Below are positions 8,126-17,658 of a DNA stretch of 64,000 nucleotides, one piece after another. The notes beneath the pieces are model-generated. The model worked only from the letters and a program-made list of their open reading frames with translations, had not been told where the DNA came from and searched no databases. This stretch comes from DASSJT01 sp963715025 (GTDB lineage Bacteria; Actinomycetota; Actinomycetes; Actinomycetales; Dermatophilaceae). Made by a program: the position numbers and the translations under genes. The first letter of the stretch is position 1; the number at the start of each line of letters is the position of its first letter. Location of the stretch: the NCBI GenBank assembly GCA_963715025.1, contig CAVQQQ010000002.1:868001-932000 (forward strand). The letters are read 5' to 3'.

Positions 8126-9279
8126 CAGGCGTTGAACTCCTGGGCGTAGCGGTCGTGTTCGGCCAGCGTGGTCGCGAACTTCGTCTCGCCGGTCTGCGGG
8201 TTGACCGTGACGAAGAAGAGCCAGGGTCCCGGCCTGGGGTTCGCGGCGGCCTCGAGCGAGGCAGCGCCTGGGCTGTTGATCGGCCCTGGCGGCAAGCCCT
8301 TGACCTTGTAGGTGTTGTAGGGGCTGGCCCTGTTGCGATCGGCGTCGCTGGTGCCGGCCTTGCCGCGCTTCTGGACCGCGTAATGTACCGTCGAGTCCAT
8401 CTGGAGCAGGCCATACGTGACGTTGTTGGTGGGCCGCAGGCGGTTCTCGATGACCCGGGCCACCTTGCCACGGTCGGCCTTGCCGCTGACCTCGCCCTCG
8501 ACGATCGACGCGACGATCAGGGTGCGCTGCATGCGCTCTGGGCTGATGCCGAGCTTCCGCATCTCGTCGAGGCCCATCTGCACCATGGTGCGGAGCTGCT
8601 GCGCGGCGCTGGCGTTGGCCGGGAACTCGTAGCTCGAGGGGAAGAGGTAGCCCTCAACCTTGCCCTTGGCGGCCGCGGGCAGGCCGAGCGCCTCGCTGTC
8701 CCTGGCCGCCGCCTTGTAGTCGGCCACGGGCACCCCGGTGGCCTTGGACAGCCGATCGAAGACCTCGGACGCCCACAGCCCCTCGGGAATGGTCACCCGG
8801 GGGACCGACCGGTTGGCCGGGTTGAGGAGGAGGGCGAAGGCGTCGAGCGCCCGCATTCCCTTCTTCAGGGTGTACGTGCCGGGCTGGATCGACTGCGCCC
8901 TGAGCGGGTCGGTGTTGGTCGCCTCGATGAAGGCGTCGGCCGTCTTCACGACGCCTGCGGCGACCAGCGTGCGCGCGATGGACTTGCCGGCATCACCCGG
9001 TTTCACGACCACCTGGACGCTGCCGCTGCCCGGGCCGGCGTAGTCATTCGGCGCGGTGAGCGTGTCGTAGATCGGCCGGACGAAGGTGTACCCGCCGAAC
9101 GCCGCGGCGCCCACGACCAGGGCCGCCACGAGCAGGACGAGCCCCCGGCGGCGCTGACGGCGACGGCGCCGCTGGGGCCGGCGCTCCAGCTCGCGGCGCT
9201 CCCGACGGGTCAGCTCGCGTCGGCCTTCCTCCTCATGGAAGATCGCCTGTCCGAGATGGGACCCGTGTGACCCGCTCAT
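8098..9279 (-). CDS. mltG: Endolytic murein transglycosylase MltG
   Basis: A protein of 393 residues: an arginine-rich cytoplasmic head, one transmembrane helix (about residues 45-68), a LysM-like region and the YceG catalytic domain. MltG cuts nascent glycan strands at the membrane and sets their length. The catalytic glutamate lies in IVASIVEGEVSG, and GLPPGPINSPGAASLEAA is the family hallmark. The ATG overlaps the ruvX stop (ATGA) and the end overlaps aroE, so alaS, ruvX, mltG, aroE and the downstream aro genes probably share transcripts. Confidence 0.95.
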   Translation of the reverse strand: MSGSHGSHLGQAIFHEEEGRRELTRRERRELERRPQRRRRRQRRRGLVLLVAALVVGAAAFGGYTFVRPIYDTLTAPNDYAGPGSGSVQVVVKPGDAGKSIARTLVAAGVVKTADAFIEATNTDPLRAQSIQPGTYTLKKGMRALDAFALLLNPANRSVPRVTIPEGLWASEVFDRLSKATGVPVADYKAAARDSEALGLPAAAKGKVEGYLFPSSYEFPANASAAQQLRTMVQMGLDEMRKLGISPERMQRTLIVASIVEGEVSGKADRGKVARVIENRLRPTNNVTYGLLQMDSTVHYAVQKRGKAGTSDADRNRASPYNTYKVKGLPPGPINSPGAASLEAAANPRPGPWLFFVTVNPQTGETKFATTLAEHDRYAQEFNAWCAAHRDKC

Positions 9280-9773
9280 CGACCTCTGTCCTTCGTCCTC
9301 GGCTTGCGCCGGTCGAGCCTGACCAGCTGCCCAGGCGGTCGCCCAGACGTCCGTTCGACGTCGAGCGCGCCCTGGAGGATCAGGACGGCTGCCGCCTGGT
9401 CGACCCTGGACCGCTGGCGACGGCCCGCCACGCCGCTGTCGCGGAGACTGCGGTGGGCGTCAACCGTGGTGAGCCGCTCGTCGTGGAGGCGCACGGGAAC
9501 GGGTGACACCCGTGCCGCAATCTCCTGAGCATACTTGCGTGCCGCCTGGGCGGCATGGCCTTCGTCCCCAGCCAGGGTGCGCGGGAGACCTACGACCACT
9601 TCCATGGCCCCCGCGTCCAGGACGATGGCGGTGAGCTCCGCGAGGTCATGCTGGTCGAGGGGATCGCGGCTCAGGGTGCGCAGCGGGGTCGCGAGAACTC
9701 CCGCGGGGTCGCTGACCGCGACGCCGACTCGCACGGTGCCGACATCCACGCCTACCCTTACCCCGGGTCGCAC
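9276..9773 (-). CDS. ruvX: Putative pre-16S rRNA nuclease / Holliday junction resolvase YqgF
   Basis: Read from the GTG at 9773, 5 bases past the alaS stop, to give 165 residues; in-frame upstream starts would overlap alaS. The RNase H-like fold shows VGVDVGTVRVGVAVSD with two acidic residues, VGLPRTLAGDEG, LHDERLTTVDAH and DQAAAVLILQGAL. YqgF in E. coli processes the 5' end of 16S rRNA; older annotation names it a Holliday junction resolvase. Position between alaS and mltG is the standard one. Confidence 0.92.
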   Translation of the reverse strand: MRPGVRVGVDVGTVRVGVAVSDPAGVLATPLRTLSRDPLDQHDLAELTAIVLDAGAMEVVVGLPRTLAGDEGHAAQAARKYAQEIAARVSPVPVRLHDERLTTVDAHRSLRDSGVAGRRQRSRVDQAAAVLILQGALDVERTSGRPPGQLVRLDRRKPRTKDRGR

Positions 9774-9777
9774 TGCC

Positions 9778-12471
9778 TCAGCCCGGGATACCCCGGACGG
9801 CCTGCTCGACGGCTCCCAGGGCCTCCCCGACTCTGGCCGGGTCGGTGCCACCGCCCTGCGCGAAGTCGTCCTTCCCGCCTCCGCCGCCGCCGAGGACCTG
9901 GGCGGCCTGGCGGACGAGCTCCCCCGCGCGCACCGCGCGGCTGCGCGCAGGGGCGTTGGTCGCGACGACGACCACGGGGCGGTCCTTGGCCACCGATGCG
10001 AGTGCCACGACGGACGGGCTCGCGTCGCCGAGGCGGCTGCGCAGGTCGAGGGCCATGGTGCGGAGGTCGTCGGCGGACACGCCCTGGCCCGCGTCGTGGG
10101 TGAGGAGCCGGATGCCGTTGATGTCGCGGGCGTACTCCACCAGAGCGCGCGCCGATGCCATGACCTGCGCCTGCCGAACCCGCTCGAGTTCGCGCTCGGC
10201 GTCCCTGACTCGGGCCAAGAGGGCGCCGATCCGGTCCTTCAGCTCCCCGGGCTGGACCTTGACCAGCTCGGTGAGCTCGGCCACCAGGGCCCGCTCCTTC
10301 GCGAGGTACCGGAGGGCATCGATGCCGACAAAGGCCTCGAGACGGCGCACCCCCGAGCCGACCGAAGACTCGCCGGTGATGGTGAGGGCACCCACTTGGG
10401 AGGAGTGCTGCACATGCGTGCCGCCGCACAGCTCACGGGACCATGGACCGCCGATCTCGACCACGCGGACCTTCTCGTCGTAGGTCTCACCGAACAGCGC
10501 CAGGGCACCGATCTGGCGCGCCTCGGGCAGGGTCATGTAGCTGGCTGACACCGGGAGGTCCTGGCGCACCGCGAGGTTGGCCACCTCCTCGATCTCCGAG
10601 CGGGTCTCGGGGGAGAGTGCGTGGTTCCAGGCGAAGTCGAGGCGGAGGTAGCCGGGCTTGTTGTACGAGCCGGACTGCAGTGCCGACGGGCCCAGGACCT
10701 GCCGGAGCGCCGCGTGGATCACGTGGGTGCCCGAGTGTGCCTGACAGGCCGATCGACGCCACTCGGGATCGACCTCGGCCTCGACCACCTGGCCCAGCCA
10801 GACCGGGCCACTCAGCACTTCGACCGTGTGCGCGATGAGGCCCTTGACCGGTCGCTGGACGTCGACGACCTTCAGGTGGGCGCCATCTGCGGTGATCACG
10901 CCCTCGTCGGCGATCTGCCCACCAGACTCGGCATAGAACGGCGTCCGGTCGAGCACAACCTGGCCGCGCTGGCCGGGCTCGAGCTCGGGGACCTGCTCGC
11001 CGTCCCGCACGAGGCCGACGACGTTGGCCTCGCTGGTCAGCTCGACGTAGGCGCGGAAGTCGGTCGCCCCCCGCGCGCGCAGCTCCTTCCACACCTCGGT
11101 GCCGGCATACCCGGCCTTCTTCGACTTCGCATCGGCCTTGGCCCGGGCCCGCTGCTCGTGCATGAGCGCACGGAAGCCCTCACGGTCGACCTCGAGCCCC
11201 TGCTCGTCGGCCATCTCCAGGGTCAGGTCGATGGGGAATCCGTAGGTGTCGTGCAGTTGGAAGGCCTGGTCGCCGCCCAGCCGGGTGCGGCCCTCGGCCT
11301 TGGCCTTGGCCACCGCGACGTCGAGGATGGTCGTGCCGGCAGCGAGCGTCCTGCGGAAGGCCTCCTCCTCGGCGTAGGCGATCTGGGAGATCCGGCCGAA
11401 ACCGGTCTCCAGCTCGGGGTAGGAGTTCTTCATGCGCTCCAGCGACACCGGCAGCAGGTGGGGCAGGCTGGGCTCGTCGTACCCGAGCAGGCGCATCGAC
11501 CGAACCGCGCGGCGCAGCATCCGCCGCACCACGTAGCCCCGGCCCTCGTTGCCCGGGGTCACGCCGTCGCCGATGAGCATCAGGGAGGAGCGCACGTGGT
11601 CGGCGACCACCCGCAGCCGCACATCGTCGGGGTGCGACTCGGTGGCCGCGTGGCCCGAATGCGCGCCGTACTGCTTGCCGGTCATCTCCGCAGCGCGGTC
11701 GATCACCGGGTAGACCTCGTCGATCTCATACAGGTTGTCGACACCCTGGAGCAGCGTCGCCATCCGCTCGAGCCCCATGCCGGTGTCGATGTTCTTCTTC
11801 GGCAGCTCACCGGCGATGTCGAAGTCGTCCTTGGCGCGGACCGTCCCCAGCTCGTACTGCATGAAGACGAGGTTCCAGAACTCGAGGAACCGGTCCTCGT
11901 CGACGGACGGGCCTCCGTCGCGGCCGTACTCGGGCCCCCGGTCGAGGTAGATCTCGCTGCAGGGACCGCCGGGACCCGGAACGCCCATGTGCCAGTAGTT
12001 GTCGAGCTTGCCGCGGCGTGTGATGCGCTCCGCAGGGATGCCGATGGTGTTCTTCCAGATGTCGAAGGCCTCGTCGTCGCCTTCGTACACCGTCGGCCAG
12101 ATCTTCTCGGGGTCGAGACCGTAGCCGCCCTGGTCCTGGGAGGTGGTGATCAGCTCCCACGCGAGTGTGATGGCACCTTCCTTGAAGTAGTCGCCGAAGG
12201 CGAAGTTGCCGTTCATCTGGAAGAACGTGGCGTGCCGGGAGGTCTTGCCGACCTCGTCGATGTCCCCGGTGCGAACGCACTTCTGCACCGACGTGGCACG
12301 GGTCCACTGAGCGGTCTGCTGGCCCAGGAAGTAGGGCTTGAAGGGCACCATGCCGGCGTTGACGAACAGCAGGTTGGGGTCGTCGTAGATGAGCGGCGCG
12401 GAGGGCACGACGGTGTGGCCCTTGCTCTCGAAGAACGAGAGCCAGCGGCGCCTGATCTCGGCGGTTTCCAT
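9778..12471 (-). CDS. alaS: Alanyl-tRNA synthetase
   Basis: A protein of 897 residues starting METAEIRRRWLSFFESKGHT. It charges tRNA-Ala. The class II core has GMVPFKPYFLGQ and RATSVQKCVRTGDID. The editing domain has HSGTHVIHAALRQVLG (HxxxH) and SRELCGGTHV (CxxxH) for zinc. The C-Ala end closes with GGGGGGKDDFAQGGG. Upstream 108 bp hold no gene and should carry its promoter unless it is read from the DUF948 gene. Confidence 0.97.
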   Translation of the reverse strand: METAEIRRRWLSFFESKGHTVVPSAPLIYDDPNLLFVNAGMVPFKPYFLGQQTAQWTRATSVQKCVRTGDIDEVGKTSRHATFFQMNGNFAFGDYFKEGAITLAWELITTSQDQGGYGLDPEKIWPTVYEGDDEAFDIWKNTIGIPAERITRRGKLDNYWHMGVPGPGGPCSEIYLDRGPEYGRDGGPSVDEDRFLEFWNLVFMQYELGTVRAKDDFDIAGELPKKNIDTGMGLERMATLLQGVDNLYEIDEVYPVIDRAAEMTGKQYGAHSGHAATESHPDDVRLRVVADHVRSSLMLIGDGVTPGNEGRGYVVRRMLRRAVRSMRLLGYDEPSLPHLLPVSLERMKNSYPELETGFGRISQIAYAEEEAFRRTLAAGTTILDVAVAKAKAEGRTRLGGDQAFQLHDTYGFPIDLTLEMADEQGLEVDREGFRALMHEQRARAKADAKSKKAGYAGTEVWKELRARGATDFRAYVELTSEANVVGLVRDGEQVPELEPGQRGQVVLDRTPFYAESGGQIADEGVITADGAHLKVVDVQRPVKGLIAHTVEVLSGPVWLGQVVEAEVDPEWRRSACQAHSGTHVIHAALRQVLGPSALQSGSYNKPGYLRLDFAWNHALSPETRSEIEEVANLAVRQDLPVSASYMTLPEARQIGALALFGETYDEKVRVVEIGGPWSRELCGGTHVQHSSQVGALTITGESSVGSGVRRLEAFVGIDALRYLAKERALVAELTELVKVQPGELKDRIGALLARVRDAERELERVRQAQVMASARALVEYARDINGIRLLTHDAGQGVSADDLRTMALDLRSRLGDASPSVVALASVAKDRPVVVVATNAPARSRAVRAGELVRQAAQVLGGGGGGKDDFAQGGGTDPARVGEALGAVEQAVRGIPG

Positions 12472-12579
12472 GAGTGTGGGTCCTTAGGTCATGACTCGGC
12501 CAGTGTTGCGGCCACGGCCGATGGTACGGGCAGGCGGATGGGGCGGGGCTGCGCAGGCCGTCGAGGGCCGCTCCAGCCC

Positions 12580-12876
12580 CTACCGAGCTCGCGGTCCCGT
12601 CGGGTCGTCCAACAGCGCTCGCGCGGCCGCGGAGTCGAGCGGCGCAGGCACCGCGAACGGGTCGGCCCCGCTCGTGTCGGCATCGGTGTAGGCGCCACCA
12701 GCCTCCATGCCGAGGGCCTCGCGCAGCTCGGCCTCCCGCTGGGCCATGCCCTCGCGCACCGCGGCGGCAAAGTCGTGGGCGCGCTCGGCGAGGTCGTCCG
12801 GCGCCCAGGCTCGCGCCAGGCGGTAGACACCGTAGCCGGCAGCCATCGCGAGGCCGGCCACCAGGAGCCGCTTCAC
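12580..12876 (-). CDS. Small membrane-anchored protein (DUF6167-like)
   Basis: A protein of 98 residues from the GTG at 12876, which overlaps the stop of the DUF948 gene (GTGA). An N-terminal hydrophobic segment (LLVAGLAMAAGYGVYRLA) is followed by a charged helix and an acidic, alanine-rich tail. It fits the small protein found between the DUF948 gene and alaS in actinobacteria. Function unknown; the coupling suggests it works with the DUF948 protein at the membrane. Confidence 0.75.
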   Translation of the reverse strand: MKRLLVAGLAMAAGYGVYRLARAWAPDDLAERAHDFAAAVREGMAQREAELREALGMEAGGAYTDADTSGADPFAVPAPLDSAAARALLDDPTGPRAR

Positions 12877-13259
12877 CGGGTGCTCCCAGGGCGGCGTCGG
12901 TGGGCGCCTCCCGAGCCTGCGATGGCCGCGCGCACCCCGAAGCTGAAGGCCGCGACCTTCACCAGAGGCGAGCCGAGCGTGGCGGCGAACAGAGAGGTCA
13001 GGGCGCTGGCATTCGTGGTCATGGCGGAGACGCTGGTTGTGATGCCGTCGACGCGCGTCAGCTGGTCGTTCGTGAGCGACACCGTCTCGGTAAGGCCCTG
13101 CAGGGTGGGCTGGACGTTGTCCGTGGTGGTGCGGAGGGACACCCGAGTCTCGTCGATGACCCGCCCGGCCTTGCCGATGACGCTGCCGAGCCGGAAGACG
13201 AGGTACGCGAACGCGAGGGCCGCCAGTAGCCCCGCGATGTCGCCCAGACTCCATTCCAT
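12873..13259 (-). CDS. DUF948 domain membrane protein
   Basis: A protein of 128 residues from the ATG at 13259. A transmembrane helix (DIAGLLAALAFAYLVFRLG) is followed by a long amphipathic region rich in Thr, Val and Asp with heptad-like spacing (TTTDNVQPTLQGLTETVS), as in DUF948 proteins, which resemble methyl-accepting coiled coils. It lies directly downstream of rarA, 11 bp from its stop, and is coupled to the next gene. Role unknown. Confidence 0.82.
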   Translation of the reverse strand: MEWSLGDIAGLLAALAFAYLVFRLGSVIGKAGRVIDETRVSLRTTTDNVQPTLQGLTETVSLTNDQLTRVDGITTSVSAMTTNASALTSLFAATLGSPLVKVAAFSFGVRAAIAGSGGAHRRRPGSTR

Positions 13260-13269
13260 GGCAAAGACC

Positions 13270-14700
13270 CTACCGCGGGGATTCGCGACCACTTGCCCGG
13301 ATTCTGCTTCGGAGCCAGGCCCAGCGCGGGCCAAGTCGCTCCTCGAACCCGCGATCCGTGGGCCGGTAGTAATCGGCCTGATCCACGAGGTCGTCCGGCA
13401 GGTACTGCTGACGGGCGACGCCCTCCGGCTCGTCGTGGGCGTAGACGTAGCCCTCCCCGTGCCCCAGACGTGAGGCCCCGGCATACCCGCTGCCCCTGAG
13501 GTGTACCGGAACCGGTCCACCGCGGCCGGCCCGGACGTCGGCGATGGCGTCGTTGATGCCGCTGTAGGCGGCGTTGGACTTCGGGGCGAGGGCGTTGTGG
13601 ACTACCGCGTGGGCGAGGATGATCCGCGCCTCGGGCATGCCGATCTGAGCGACCGCATGCATTGCTGCCACAGCGGTCTGGAGCGCGGTGGGGTCGGCCA
13701 TGCCGACGTCCTCGCTTGCCGCGATCACGATCCGCCGGGCGATGAAGCGGGGGTCCTCGCCGGCCTCGAGCATGCGCGCGAGGTAGTGCAGGGCGGCATC
13801 GACGTCCGACCCGCGCATCGACTTGATCAGCGCCGAAGCCACGTCGTAGTGCTGGTCCCCGGCCCGGTCGTAGCGGACCGCGGCCTGGGCGACGGCCTGC
13901 TCCACATCGGCCAGGGTGATGGGCAGGGGTCCGGCGCTGTCGGACCCGGGCGCCAGGCGGTCGAGGGCCACTCCGGCGGCCGCCTCGAGCGCCGTCAGCG
14001 CCCGGCGAGCATCTCCCCCGGCCATCCGGACCACGTGCGCAGCAGCGTCGGTGGCCAGGTCGAACTCGCCCGCGAGCCCGCGCTCGTCCGCGAGGCCGGC
14101 AGCCACCACGTCGGCGACATCGTCGTCGGACAGCGGCTCCAGGGTGATCAGCATGGACCGCGACAGGAGGGGTGCGATCACCGAGAAGGAGGGGTTCTCG
14201 GTTGTGGCGGCCACGAGGATCACCTGGCGGTTCTCGACACCAGGCAGGAGGGCGTCCTGCTGCGCCTTGGTGAACCGGTGGATCTCGTCGAGGAACAGCA
14301 CCGTCTGGCGGCCGAACATGTCGCGCACTCGGGCCGCGCGGTCCATCACGGCGCGCACGTCCTTGACCCCCGCGGTAACGGCGGACAGCTGGACGAACTC
14401 GCGGCCCGCAGCCGTCGCCACGAGGTGGGCGAGGGTGGTCTTGCCCGTGCCCGGCGGCCCCCAGATGATCGCGGAGAGCGGCCCAGCGGCGCCTGAGGAT
14501 CCCTCGATCAGCCTCCGCAGGGGGCTTCCCTGACGCAGCACATCCGCCTGACCCCGGACCTCGGCGAGCGTCCGTGGGCGCATTCGGACAGCGAGCGGCG
14601 GGAGTGTGGCAGGGTTCGCCGCGTCGCCCCCAGCCTGGGCGGAGGAGGCGAAGAGGTCGTCGCTCGGACCCGTGCCCACGAGTGGCAGGCTATCCGGCAT
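13270..14700 (-). CDS. rarA: Replication-associated recombination protein A (AAA ATPase)
   Basis: From the ATG at 14700 it has 476 residues; a GTG at 14679, just ahead of SDDLFASS, is an equally good start. RarA (MgsA) is a clamp-loader-like ATPase acting at stalled forks. Walker A is IIWGPPGTGKTTLAHL, Walker B LFLDEIHRFTKAQQD, followed by sensor 1 AATTENPSFSV and arginine finger region LSRSMLITLEPL. The C-terminal tetramerisation domain has SNAAYSGINDAIADV and HLRGSGYAGASRLGHGEGY. Its start codon overlaps that of the divergent mmpL-type gene. Confidence 0.94.
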   Translation of the reverse strand: MPDSLPLVGTGPSDDLFASSAQAGGDAANPATLPPLAVRMRPRTLAEVRGQADVLRQGSPLRRLIEGSSGAAGPLSAIIWGPPGTGKTTLAHLVATAAGREFVQLSAVTAGVKDVRAVMDRAARVRDMFGRQTVLFLDEIHRFTKAQQDALLPGVENRQVILVAATTENPSFSVIAPLLSRSMLITLEPLSDDDVADVVAAGLADERGLAGEFDLATDAAAHVVRMAGGDARRALTALEAAAGVALDRLAPGSDSAGPLPITLADVEQAVAQAAVRYDRAGDQHYDVASALIKSMRGSDVDAALHYLARMLEAGEDPRFIARRIVIAASEDVGMADPTALQTAVAAMHAVAQIGMPEARIILAHAVVHNALAPKSNAAYSGINDAIADVRAGRGGPVPVHLRGSGYAGASRLGHGEGYVYAHDEPEGVARQQYLPDDLVDQADYYRPTDRGFEERLGPRWAWLRSRIRASGRESPR

Positions 14701-16906
14701 GAGCGACGAGCCCGCGCCCCGCGGCCGTTCGGCGTTGGCGCGGCTCGGCGCGGGACTCGCCCACCGGCCCTGGCTGGCAGTGGGAATCTGGCTGGTGGTG
14801 ATCGTGGCGTCCTTCGGAGCTGCGACCGGCGCCTTCGGGGGCAACTCCCTGTTCGACCGCCTGCACAGCGGCGAGCCGGCCGTCGCCGGGGAGAACCGCG
14901 ACGGCCGCGACCTGCTCGCGCGAGGCGGGGTCACGGCCGACAGCACGGTCATGATGCTCGTCCGGGACGTCGACCTGAGAAGCGAGCGGGTCGCCACGGC
15001 ATCGGCTGACACGGCTCGCGCCATCGCCGCGATCCCGGGCGTGGCGAGCGTCGCAAATCCCTTCACCGTACCGGGCGGCCCGACGAGCACCGCGGCCTCC
15101 GCATTTGTCCAGGACGGCTCCCTGGACTCCCGGGGCTTCGTCACGGTCGTCACCTACAAACCCGACCTCTCCGAGGCCGACCTCTCCCGGGCGGAGAGCG
15201 CGGTGCTGGCGCAGTTCGACCACCTCGACCGGTCCTTGGGCCGCGGCCACAGCGTCGTGGGGGGTGTCTCGCAGCTGATCCACGCCATCACAAGCCAGGT
15301 CGAGCAGGACCTGCGGGTCGGGGAGGGAGTCGCCCTCCCGCTCAGCTTCATCGTGATGGTCCTGGTGTTCGGTGGGTTCATCGCCGCCGGCCTGCCGATC
15401 GTGGGCGCCATTGCCTCGATCGGTGGCGCCCTCGCCACGCTGCTCGCCTTCTCCGTGGTGATGGACCTCGATGCCACCGTCGTCAACGTGGTCACTGTCC
15501 TGGGCCTGGGCCTGTGCATCGACTATGGCCTCCTGACGGTCAGCCGCTTCCGCGAGGAGCTCAGAGCCCAAGCCGCGGGCCGGCCGGCCTCTGAGATCAC
15601 GAAGGCCCAGATCGTCGCCGCCACCGAGCGAACCCTCGACCGGGCCGGCCGCACGATCATCTTCTCGGGCCTGACTGTGGCCATCTCGCTCGCCGGGCTG
15701 CTCGTGTTCGAGGCCTCGATCCTGCGCGCGATCGGCGCGGCAGGTGTCTCGGTCGTCCTTGTCGCCATGCTGGTGGCGCTGACCCTGGTCCCTCCCCTGT
15801 GCGCCCTCTCCGGGCGCCGCCTGCTGCGCCGTGGCACCGAGATGGCGCCCGAGGAAGGGGTGTTCTCGCGGCTCGCGCGGTGGGTCCACCGGTACCCGAT
15901 CCCCATCGTGGTCGCCGTCCTGGCCGTCCTCATGGTGGCAGCGGCGCCGGTGCTCAACCTCCGGCTCACCTCCTCAGGGCAGGAGCTGCTCCCCAAGGAC
16001 GCGCCTCAGCGGGTCCTGTTCGACACGCTGGACACCTCCTACCCGAACCTCAGCTCGGCCGAGGTGTCCGTGGTGACGTGGGCGCCGATCCAGCAGGTAG
16101 CCCCGTGGGCGGCCCACGCCGCCACCCTGCCAGGCGTGAAGCGCGTCGAGCCCCCCATGCGCCTCAAGGACGGCGTCGTGGTCGTGCGGCTGCACACCGG
16201 CGATGGCGGCCTGGGCGACGCGTCACGGGACCTGACGGCCAAGCTCCGCAGCGAACGGCCGCCCTTCCCGTCCTTCGTCGTCGGCCAGGCCTCTGGCCTC
16301 TCGGACTTCACGGACTCGCTGTTCGCACGGGTGCCGGTCGCAGTGGGTCTGGTGGTGGTCGCCACCTTCGTGCTCCTGTTCCTGATGACCGGGTCGGTGG
16401 TGCTGCCCGCCAAGGCGCTGCTGCTGAACGTCGTGTCGCTGGGGGCCACGCTGGGCGTACTCGTGTGGGTCTTCCAGGACGCCCACCTGGAGGGTCTGCT
16501 CCACTTCAGCTCCGTGGGCGCCCTCGAGTCGATGATTCCGCCCCTCATCATCGCTTTCGCGTTCGGGCTCTCCATGGACTACGAGGTCTTCCTGCTGGCT
16601 CGCATCGTCGAGCTGCACGAGCAGGGCGCCACCAACGACGAGGCAGTCACCAAGGGACTGCAGCGCTCCGGGCGGATCATCACGTCGGCGGCCCTGCTCG
16701 TTGTCATCGTCTTCTCCGGGTTCGTCGCCGGCGAGCTGCTGGTGATCAAGGAGACGGGCGTGGGCCTGGCTGTTGCCGTCCTCGTCGACGCGACCCTGGT
16801 GCGCATGCTCCTCGTGCCCGCGACGATGACCCTGCTGGGCAGCTGGAACTGGTGGGCGCCCGCCCGGCTGAAGAAGTGGCACGCCAGGTACGGAATCACC
16901 GAATGA
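14699..16906 (+). CDS. MMPL family transporter (RND superfamily)
   Basis: A membrane protein of 735 residues with the two-fold RND layout: an N-terminal helix, an external domain, six helices including ATVVNVVTVLGLGLCIDYGL, a cytoplasmic link, then the second repeat with FAFGLSMDYEVFLLARIVE. The paired GLxxDY motifs mark the proton relay. MMPL proteins export lipids or siderophore-like molecules in actinobacteria; the substrate here is unknown. It starts with the ATG at 14699; an in-frame ATG at 14606 lies inside rarA and adds no family sequence. The stop overlaps the next gene (ATGA). Confidence 0.88.
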   Translation: MSDEPAPRGRSALARLGAGLAHRPWLAVGIWLVVIVASFGAATGAFGGNSLFDRLHSGEPAVAGENRDGRDLLARGGVTADSTVMMLVRDVDLRSERVATASADTARAIAAIPGVASVANPFTVPGGPTSTAASAFVQDGSLDSRGFVTVVTYKPDLSEADLSRAESAVLAQFDHLDRSLGRGHSVVGGVSQLIHAITSQVEQDLRVGEGVALPLSFIVMVLVFGGFIAAGLPIVGAIASIGGALATLLAFSVVMDLDATVVNVVTVLGLGLCIDYGLLTVSRFREELRAQAAGRPASEITKAQIVAATERTLDRAGRTIIFSGLTVAISLAGLLVFEASILRAIGAAGVSVVLVAMLVALTLVPPLCALSGRRLLRRGTEMAPEEGVFSRLARWVHRYPIPIVVAVLAVLMVAAAPVLNLRLTSSGQELLPKDAPQRVLFDTLDTSYPNLSSAEVSVVTWAPIQQVAPWAAHAATLPGVKRVEPPMRLKDGVVVVRLHTGDGGLGDASRDLTAKLRSERPPFPSFVVGQASGLSDFTDSLFARVPVAVGLVVVATFVLLFLMTGSVVLPAKALLLNVVSLGATLGVLVWVFQDAHLEGLLHFSSVGALESMIPPLIIAFAFGLSMDYEVFLLARIVELHEQGATNDEAVTKGLQRSGRIITSAALLVVIVFSGFVAGELLVIKETGVGLAVAVLVDATLVRMLLVPATMTLLGSWNWWAPARLKKWHARYGITE

Positions 16907-17658
16907 CCTTGCGCCGCCTCGAGAGCCACCGCGAGATTCTGGAGGCGACCGGCGGCAGCGCGTTCGTGCGCTACGACGTCCCGGTCCGGCTGGCCGGCCC
17001 CGGTTTCGAGCTCGCCGGTGCCGTGGTGGTTCCGCGGCGTACCCACACGGGACGTCTCGGCCTGCTCTGCCTCGGCACGTCGGAAGGGCTTGCCGAGCTG
17101 ATCCCACGAGCTCTGGGAGCTGGGCTCGCCGACCTGCCCCTGCGCGGCTTCACCACCCGCAAGGGCACGCTCGAGGCCGTGGGCAGGAGCTTCCCCGCCG
17201 GCTCGGTCAGCGACTGGGAGTGGATGTATGCCGTGCAGCCGCCTCCCAGGGCTCCCGCCGAGTCGCGCCTGGTCACCCTCGCTGCAGGTGACCTTCCGAA
17301 GATCGCGCAACTGCTGTCCCGGGCCAACCCGCGGACCGACGCCCGGCCGCTCGCCACCGGCGGCCAGCGTTGGGTAGGCGCCCGCGACGCCGCTGGGCAG
17401 CTCGTCGCGTGCGGGGTCGAGGAGCCCAACCAGGCCGGCTACCCCATCCTGTCCGGCATCACGGTGCACCCCAGCCACCGCGGCATGGGGTTGGGGCTGG
17501 CGGTCACCGCACACCTCACCAGGGAAGGAGTCAGGACCTCGGGCGTCTGCACGATCAGCCTCTACTCCGACAACGACGTGGCGCGGCGGGTTTATGGCGG
17601 GCTCGGCTACGACGACATCCACGCCTGGTCAAGCTGCCACTTCGACGTCGCGCCCTAG
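16903..17658 (+). CDS. GNAT-family acetyltransferase
   Basis: A protein of 251 residues, coupled to the MMPL gene by an ATGA overlap. The C-terminal half carries the GNAT acetyl-CoA loop in SHRGMGLGLAVTAHLTREG and the closing SLYSDNDVARRVYGGLGYD, as in the FR47-like group. The N-terminal half (about residues 1-115) has no clear match. Coupling to a transporter suggests modification of an exported substrate or a resistance role, but this is inference. Its stop codon overlaps the stop of the convergent merR gene in the palindrome CTAG at 17655-17658. Confidence 0.82.
   Translation: MTLRRLESHREILEATGGSAFVRYDVPVRLAGPGFELAGAVVVPRRTHTGRLGLLCLGTSEGLAELIPRALGAGLADLPLRGFTTRKGTLEAVGRSFPAGSVSDWEWMYAVQPPPRAPAESRLVTLAAGDLPKIAQLLSRANPRTDARPLATGGQRWVGARDAAGQLVACGVEEPNQAGYPILSGITVHPSHRGMGLGLAVTAHLTREGVRTSGVCTISLYSDNDVARRVYGGLGYDDIHAWSSCHFDVAP

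Noticed and set aside
8403..8412. GGCCATACG as another copy of the GGCATAC word
   Set aside because: It is CCATAC and not GCATAC; left out of the count. GGCATATGC at 41739 and GGTATGCGA at 42052 were also left out.
10621..13473. A 950-codon open frame on the plus strand opposite alaS
   Set aside because: It is the antisense of a firm alaS gene; GC-rich third positions keep the opposite frame open. The protein has no recognisable domain.
15799..16902. Long second frame running through the MMPL gene into the GNAT gene
   Set aside because: Only the part from 16903 on is a protein family; the rest is the wrong frame of the transporter.
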